A stretch of 9,822 nt of DNA from the NCBI GenBank assembly GCA_964552725.1, contig CAZKHU010000103.1:1-9822 (forward strand), read 5' to 3'. Shown here piece after piece: positions 7,045 through 9,822 of the stretch. Position 1 is the stretch's first letter, and every line of letters starts with the position of its first letter. This DNA is from DYTH01 sp964552725. Lineage in GTDB: Bacteria; Desulfobacterota; Syntrophia; Syntrophales; UBA5619. The position numbers and the translations under genes were made by a program. The notes beneath the pieces are model-generated. The model searched no databases and was not told the origin of the DNA. It saw only the letters and a list, made by a program, of their open reading frames with translations.

Positions 7045-8364
7045 TTACAGACTTTTTCCGACCCGTACGGCAATTTCTCTTACCCGATCCATTGCAGCCT
7101 GTTCGTCGATTGTCAGCAGTTTTCTATCCCGCATGACAATTTTGCCGTTGATGAAAACGGTATCTACGTCGGCGCCTTCTGTCGCATAGACAATCTGCGA
7201 GTACTCATTGTAGAGCGGCGTCAGGTGGGGCTTGTTTAAGCCGATGATAATGATATCGGCCTTTTTCCCCACTTCCAGAGAACCGGTTTCATGCTCCAGC
7301 CCCAGGGCGCGGGCGCCTTCGCAGGTCGCCATTCTTAGCGCATCAAGCGCCGGCAGGGCGGTTGGATCAAGCGAGGCGACTTTGGCCAGTTTTGCCGCCG
7401 TATCCATTTCACCAAACATGTTCAGATCGTTGTTGCTCGCGCAGCCGTCAGTTCCCAGCCCGACAGGGATTCCCTGTTTCCGCATCGCTGATGCCGGAGC
7501 GATGCCGGAGGCCAGTTTCATGTTGCTTTCCGGATTATGCACTGCCCGGCAGCCATGATCGGCAAAGACCCGGATGTCCTTTTCATCCATTGCCACACAG
7601 TGGAAGGCGGTAAATCGTTCGCTTAAGAAGCCGATTTCCTCGAGAAATTTCATTGCCGGTTTGCCGAATTTCTCCTGGAGCTGTTTTGCTTCCGTCCTGT
7701 TTTCAAGCAGATGCGTTGCATAGGGCGCCCTGAATTCATCGGCAAGCGCTTTGGCATCTTTGAGCAGGGAAGGGGAACAGGTGTAAAGAGAGTGCGGTTC
7801 GACGACGATCCGCACCAGCGAATCGCCTGCCCATTTCTCCAGTAGTTTCCTTGTGTACAATAACCCCTCTGCCGGCGTCTGAAAATTCGGCGAAGGAAAA
7901 TCAAAAAGAACCTCTCCGACCAGACAGCGCACGCCCGCTTCCTTTGCCGCACGGGCCGTCTCATCTTCGAATATGTACATATCGCAAAAGGTCGTTGTCC
8001 CGGAACGGATCATTTCTGCACAGGCAAGCATGCTTCCCCGATAGGCAAGCTCCGGATCAACATTTCTCGCCTCCGCCGGGAAGATGTAGCGGTTCAGCCA
8101 TTCCATCAATTCCATGTCGTCGGCGATTCCGCGGAAGCAGGTCATTGCGGCGTGGGTGTGGCCGTTTATCAGTCCCGGCATGATCAGCGAATCCCGGGCA
8201 TCAATCTCCAAATGCCCCGTAAAACGGCTCCTTATTTCCGCAGCCGGGCCAACGGCGACGATATTTTCGCCCTCTATCGCAACCGCTCCCTCGGGCAGAA
8301 CGGTGTTCATATCATCCATCGGGAGAACCCGTCCTCCCAGAATAATTGTATCAACGATTTGCAT
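7045..8364 (-). CDS. mtaD: 5-methylthioadenosine/S-adenosylhomocysteine deaminase-type amidohydrolase
   Basis: This 439-aa cytosolic zinc amidohydrolase is predicted to deaminate 5'-methylthioadenosine and S-adenosylhomocysteine to the inosine forms, in SAM-product salvage. Landmarks fit the MtaD/TM0936 pattern: NGHTHAAM with metal ligands His69 and His71, FPAE with Glu98, EPHSLYTCSP with His191, THLLE with His218 and Glu221, HCV with His255, and GTDG with metal ligand Asp306. The C-terminal KADIIIIGL and FINGK segments form the usual amidohydrolase beta-sandwich. Length is normal for the family. A GGAGG Shine-Dalgarno (complement of 8373-8377) sits 8 bases before the start. It faces the GH57-GT5 gene with 32 bp between stops and no obvious terminator. 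Related chlorohydrolases (AtzA/TrzN) and other adenosine-type deaminases share this fold, so exact substrate is less sure than the family. Confidence 0.87.
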   Translation of the reverse strand: MQIVDTIILGGRVLPMDDMNTVLPEGAVAIEGENIVAVGPAAEIRSRFTGHLEIDARDSLIMPGLINGHTHAAMTCFRGIADDMELMEWLNRYIFPAEARNVDPELAYRGSMLACAEMIRSGTTTFCDMYIFEDETARAAKEAGVRCLVGEVLFDFPSPNFQTPAEGLLYTRKLLEKWAGDSLVRIVVEPHSLYTCSPSLLKDAKALADEFRAPYATHLLENRTEAKQLQEKFGKPAMKFLEEIGFLSERFTAFHCVAMDEKDIRVFADHGCRAVHNPESNMKLASGIAPASAMRKQGIPVGLGTDGCASNNDLNMFGEMDTAAKLAKVASLDPTALPALDALRMATCEGARALGLEHETGSLEVGKKADIIIIGLNKPHLTPLYNEYSQIVYATEGADVDTVFINGKIVMRDRKLLTIDEQAAMDRVREIAVRVGKSL

Positions 8365-8541
8365 AACGCCAACCTCCAGAGGGGAGATTAATTTGTGTAA
8401 GGTGTTTACCGATCATTTCTGTCACGCCTGCTTGCCCGGAGCCTTCATGGCAATGTTTTTATTGGGACGATCCATCCATAGCCGCTGGCTTTTGCACAGG
8501 CAAACGGAAAAATCAATCAAAATGCTTCAGGAATGAAGTTC

Positions 8542-8570
8542 TTGACACCATTTTCAAGAAAGAATATAGA
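8542..8570 (+). promoter_or_regulatory. Sigma-70-type promoter of tRNA-Leu
   Basis: A consensus TTGACA at 8542-8547 is followed after exactly 17 bp by TATAGA at 8565-8570. The mature tRNA begins 20 bases after the -10 box, which fits a short 5' leader removed by RNase P. Confidence 0.75.
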
Positions 8571-8589
8571 CATCAGCCTTCAAGGTATT

Positions 8590-8677
8590 GCCTGGGTGGC
8601 GGAATTGGTAGACGCAAGGGACTTAAAATCCCTCGATCCTTGAGGTTGTGCGGGTTCGATTCCCGCCCCAGGCACCA
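8590..8677 (+). tRNA. tRNA-Leu (anticodon UAA)
   Basis: This 88-nt class II tRNA has encoded CCA at 8675-8677. The acceptor stem is GCCTGGG 8590-8596 with CCCAGGC 8667-8673. The anticodon stem is AGGGA 8617-8621 with TCCCT 8629-8633, with loop CTTAAAA and anticodon TAA at 8624-8626, reading UUA codons (and UUG by wobble). A long variable region (8634-8649) is typical of leucine tRNAs. The T arm is GCGGG 8650-8654, TTCGATT, CCCGC 8662-8666. The D region GGAATTGGTAGACGC matches bacterial tRNA-Leu. It has its own promoter and terminator, so it appears to be a single-gene unit. tRNA-Leu genes are frequent integration targets, and the tract to the right looks accessory. Confidence 0.97.
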
Positions 8678-8683
8678 AGATTA

Positions 8684-8830
8684 TCAAGAGGCTGCCCGTT
8701 CGGGCGGCCCGACCTTTTGACCTTCCGGAAGGGCGTGAAGTAATCCTGAAGTAATTTGCCGACGCAAGAAGTCTTCGTACAGTTCCAGGGCGAAGCGGGC
8801 GTCCTCGCTCCATCCGGAAATTTGCCGCAT
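8684..8830 (-). pseudogene. Small minus-strand coding fragment downstream of tRNA-Leu
   Basis: A 48-codon open frame begins at ATG 8830-8828 and stops at 8684-8686. Its residues include an amphipathic stretch, WSEDARFALELYEDFLRRQI, that looks protein-like. GAAGG lies three bases before the ATG, too close for a good ribosome site. The 3' end runs through the tRNA terminator hairpin, which argues against an intact gene. Just upstream, in a different minus frame (8830-8919), the translation contains a glycine-rich segment, AIKVIGVGTAGC, so the two pieces could be one gene broken by a frameshift. No family is assigned with confidence. Confidence 0.3.
8690..8718 (+). terminator. Probable intrinsic terminator of tRNA-Leu
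   Basis: GGCTGCCC (8690-8697) pairs with GGGCGGCC (8702-8709), including one G-U pair, around a 4-nt GTTC loop. The GC-rich stem is followed five bases later by a short run of four T (8715-8718), so it is a plausible but weak factor-independent terminator 12 bases after the tRNA 3' end. Confidence 0.55.
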
Positions 8831-8892
8831 AAGCCTTCGACGGTCCGACACCCGGCGGTTCCCACGCCAATCACCTTGATGGCCGGCGATGA

Positions 8893-9045
8893 TTTCCCTA
8901 TGTCGACAAGCCCGGGCACTTTGCGCAAGCTGGCGAAAGCCGGCTGTCCGGCAACCAGAAAAAGATTCTGGCGCCGGAGGCGTTGAAACGGGAATTCACG
9001 GAGGCCATGCAGGGTTGGTTGACGTGGCAGAGGGAAGGGGAATGA
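8893..9045 (+). pseudogene. Possible C-terminal remnant of a plus-strand gene
   Basis: A 50-codon open frame without a credible start ends at TGA 9043-9045. Its last part, ILAPEALKREFTEAMQG followed by WLTWQREGE, has normal protein composition and looks like a helical C-terminus. It sits 45 bases upstream of the nuclease start in the same direction, so it may be the tail of a former operon partner whose 5' part was lost next to the tRNA. The family is not recognised. A minus-strand coding fragment overlaps its 5' end, and both are unlikely to be real. Confidence 0.3.
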
Positions 9046-9090
9046 TTCGCCACATATCAAACTGTCCCGAGCGCCGGCATGGAGGATGAT

Positions 9091-9594
9091 ATGTTTGAAA
9101 TTCAGTTCGATAAATTCGCGGAGATTACGAGAACGAAATTTGCCATTCTTTGGCCGTCCACAAAATCAACCCCGCCGACCGAGGCCAATATCTCGACCCT
9201 ATTCACCGAGATCTACTCAGAGACGCACCACTGTTTCTCGGAGGTGCCCCTCATTCCCGGAGGGCGGATGGATATGGTGCTCATGGAAAAGACGGGGAAG
9301 GAGATCGTCTTATGTGAATTCAAATCGAGCAAGAAAAACTCCCTGCAGGAGCTGTCAGCCGATATCGAACGCCTCGATGCGCTCTCCATCGAAAAGTCAT
9401 TTTACTATTTTCAAGAAAGGCCATTCGCCGAGGCATGGGGGTGCATCTTCCAATGGACGGAAAACGAGGCGGAAATTGATAAAAATTTGGAGATCCTGTC
9501 TGGCAAGTACCCGGAAAGAAGGTTTGAAAAGAAAGAAATCAACTGCGACGCGCCGCTCTATTGCCTGTTTTCGGTATGGCGGAGGGATCGTTAG
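9091..9594 (+). CDS. Small PD-(D/E)XK nuclease-fold protein, function unknown
   Basis: This 167-aa soluble protein has the signature of the PD-(D/E)XK nuclease superfamily. Asp61 lies in GGRMDMVLM, and Glu76-Phe-Lys78 in EIVLCEFKSS forms the E-x-K pair at the end of the next strand. Upstream acidic residues in a helical segment (Glu31, Glu40 or Glu44) could complete the metal site. The rest, including an aromatic cluster FYYF at 104-107, gives no family name. The start at 9091 is preferred over the in-frame ATG at 9079 because GGAGG at 9081-9085 is spaced five bases from it and nothing similar precedes 9079. A TTGACG at 9019-9024 could be a -35 element, but its -10 partner is poor. Position beside tRNA-Leu suggests an accessory gene; a defence, restriction or DNA-repair role is possible but not shown. 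Confidence 0.75.
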   Translation: MFEIQFDKFAEITRTKFAILWPSTKSTPPTEANISTLFTEIYSETHHCFSEVPLIPGGRMDMVLMEKTGKEIVLCEFKSSKKNSLQELSADIERLDALSIEKSFYYFQERPFAEAWGCIFQWTENEAEIDKNLEILSGKYPERRFEKKEINCDAPLYCLFSVWRRDR

Positions 9595-9822
9595 CAAAAC
9601 CATCAGCCTGTTTGTCGCTGAAAAGGAACCGCCTTTTCTCCCAGGCTCTGCACAGGGCGCGGTGGATTTTCGTGAATTCCGCCCGGCCTTCCCGGTCGTA
9701 AGCGCCGCTCTCCACCCAGCGGATGCTCCGCTGGTAAGCAAACAGGCAGGCGCGGAGATCTTCAAATGTTCCGCTCCACCGTCCCCGTTTCTTGAAAGAC
9801 TGGACCTTGCTCCAGTGCTCCT
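9539..9822 (-). CDS. C-terminal part of an unrecognised protein running off the right edge
   Basis: A minus-strand frame is open from the right edge to TGA at 9541-9539, giving about 94 residues with no start in the window. It is rich in Arg, Trp, Phe and acidic residues (FEDLRACLFAYQRSIRWVE, FTKIHRALCRAWEKRRFLF) and predicted to be helical, with a composition typical of real bacterial protein rather than a shadow frame. The final 56 bases overlap the 3' end of the convergent nuclease gene. The basic and aromatic character would fit a nucleic-acid-associated protein, but no family is recognised. It is possible that the true protein ends earlier through an error in this region. Confidence 0.5.
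   Translation of the reverse strand, partial: EHWSKVQSFKKRGRWSGTFEDLRACLFAYQRSIRWVESGAYDREGRAEFTKIHRALCRAWEKRRFLFSDKQADGFANDPSAIPKTGNRAARRS

Larger units (their letters stand above)
8678..9090. other. Gene-poor tract between tRNA-Leu and the nuclease gene
   Basis: These 413 bases contain the tRNA terminator and competing short coding-like fragments on both strands, but no intact gene that I can support. The long minus-strand frames crossing the tRNA are antisense readings of it. No second copy of the tRNA 3' end, which would mark an attachment site, is seen up to the right edge. Confidence 0.6.

Noticed and set aside
8365..8541. Riboswitch (for example SAH-responsive) upstream of mtaD
   Set aside because: No conserved riboswitch core is visible on the minus strand; only a 5-bp hairpin near 8524-8537 is seen.
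8580..9060. Minus-strand frames of 96 and 145 codons crossing the tRNA, with GNRTRT- and FKSLASTNSAT-like translations
   Set aside because: These are well-known spurious translations of the complement of tRNA-Leu. The portion beyond the tRNA is treated separately as a possible remnant.
9079..9090. Upstream ATG for the nuclease gene
   Set aside because: It has no ribosome site before it, and its own bases form the GGAGG used by the ATG at 9091.

Overview
The window reads as chromosome of a Gram-negative bacterium, most likely an anaerobic deltaproteobacterium (Desulfobacterota, perhaps Syntrophales-like). This rests on gene flavour only: a hybrid sensor kinase with a V4R/AraC-type sensor head, a GH57 carbohydrate enzyme, an MTA/SAH deaminase, roughly even GC and TGTCATTCCCG-type intergenic hairpins. 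No marker gene fixes the taxonomy.

Layout. (1) 2-2967, plus strand: the 3' end of an unrecognised gene is joined by an ATGA stop/start overlap to a 950-aa membrane-anchored hybrid histidine kinase. (2) 2964-3782, minus strand: a class I SAM-dependent methyltransferase whose stop codon overlaps the kinase stop in one TTAA. (3) 3783-4309: an intergenic stretch holding two repeat elements. One is a double-hairpin TGTCATTCCCG repeat. The other is a ~185-bp element with a perfect 25-bp inverted repeat and two related units at each end, which looks like the paired ends of an IS21-type insertion sequence without its transposase. (4) 4310-7012, plus strand: a 900-aa fusion of a GH57 alpha-amylase-type domain and a GT5 glycogen/starch-synthase-type domain, with its own predicted promoter. 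(5) 7045-8364, minus strand: an amidohydrolase of the MtaD family. (6) 8542-8718: tRNA-Leu(UAA) with a good sigma-70-type promoter and a hairpin likely to be its terminator. (7) 8719-9822: an accessory-looking tract after the tRNA, with decayed coding fragments, a small PD-(D/E)XK nuclease-fold protein, and a minus-strand gene that runs off the right edge and overlaps the nuclease 3' end.

The genes do not form one pathway. The kinase is probably co-translated with its upstream neighbour and has no response regulator in view beyond its own receiver domain. The GH57-GT5 fusion points to internal alpha-glucan turnover. MtaD would recycle the thioadenosine or homocysteine products of SAM-dependent reactions; a methyltransferase lies in the window, but the two genes are not adjacent. 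The best candidates for unusual biology are the GH57-GT5 fusion, the transposase-less paired-end element, and the nuclease-bearing tract next to tRNA-Leu.
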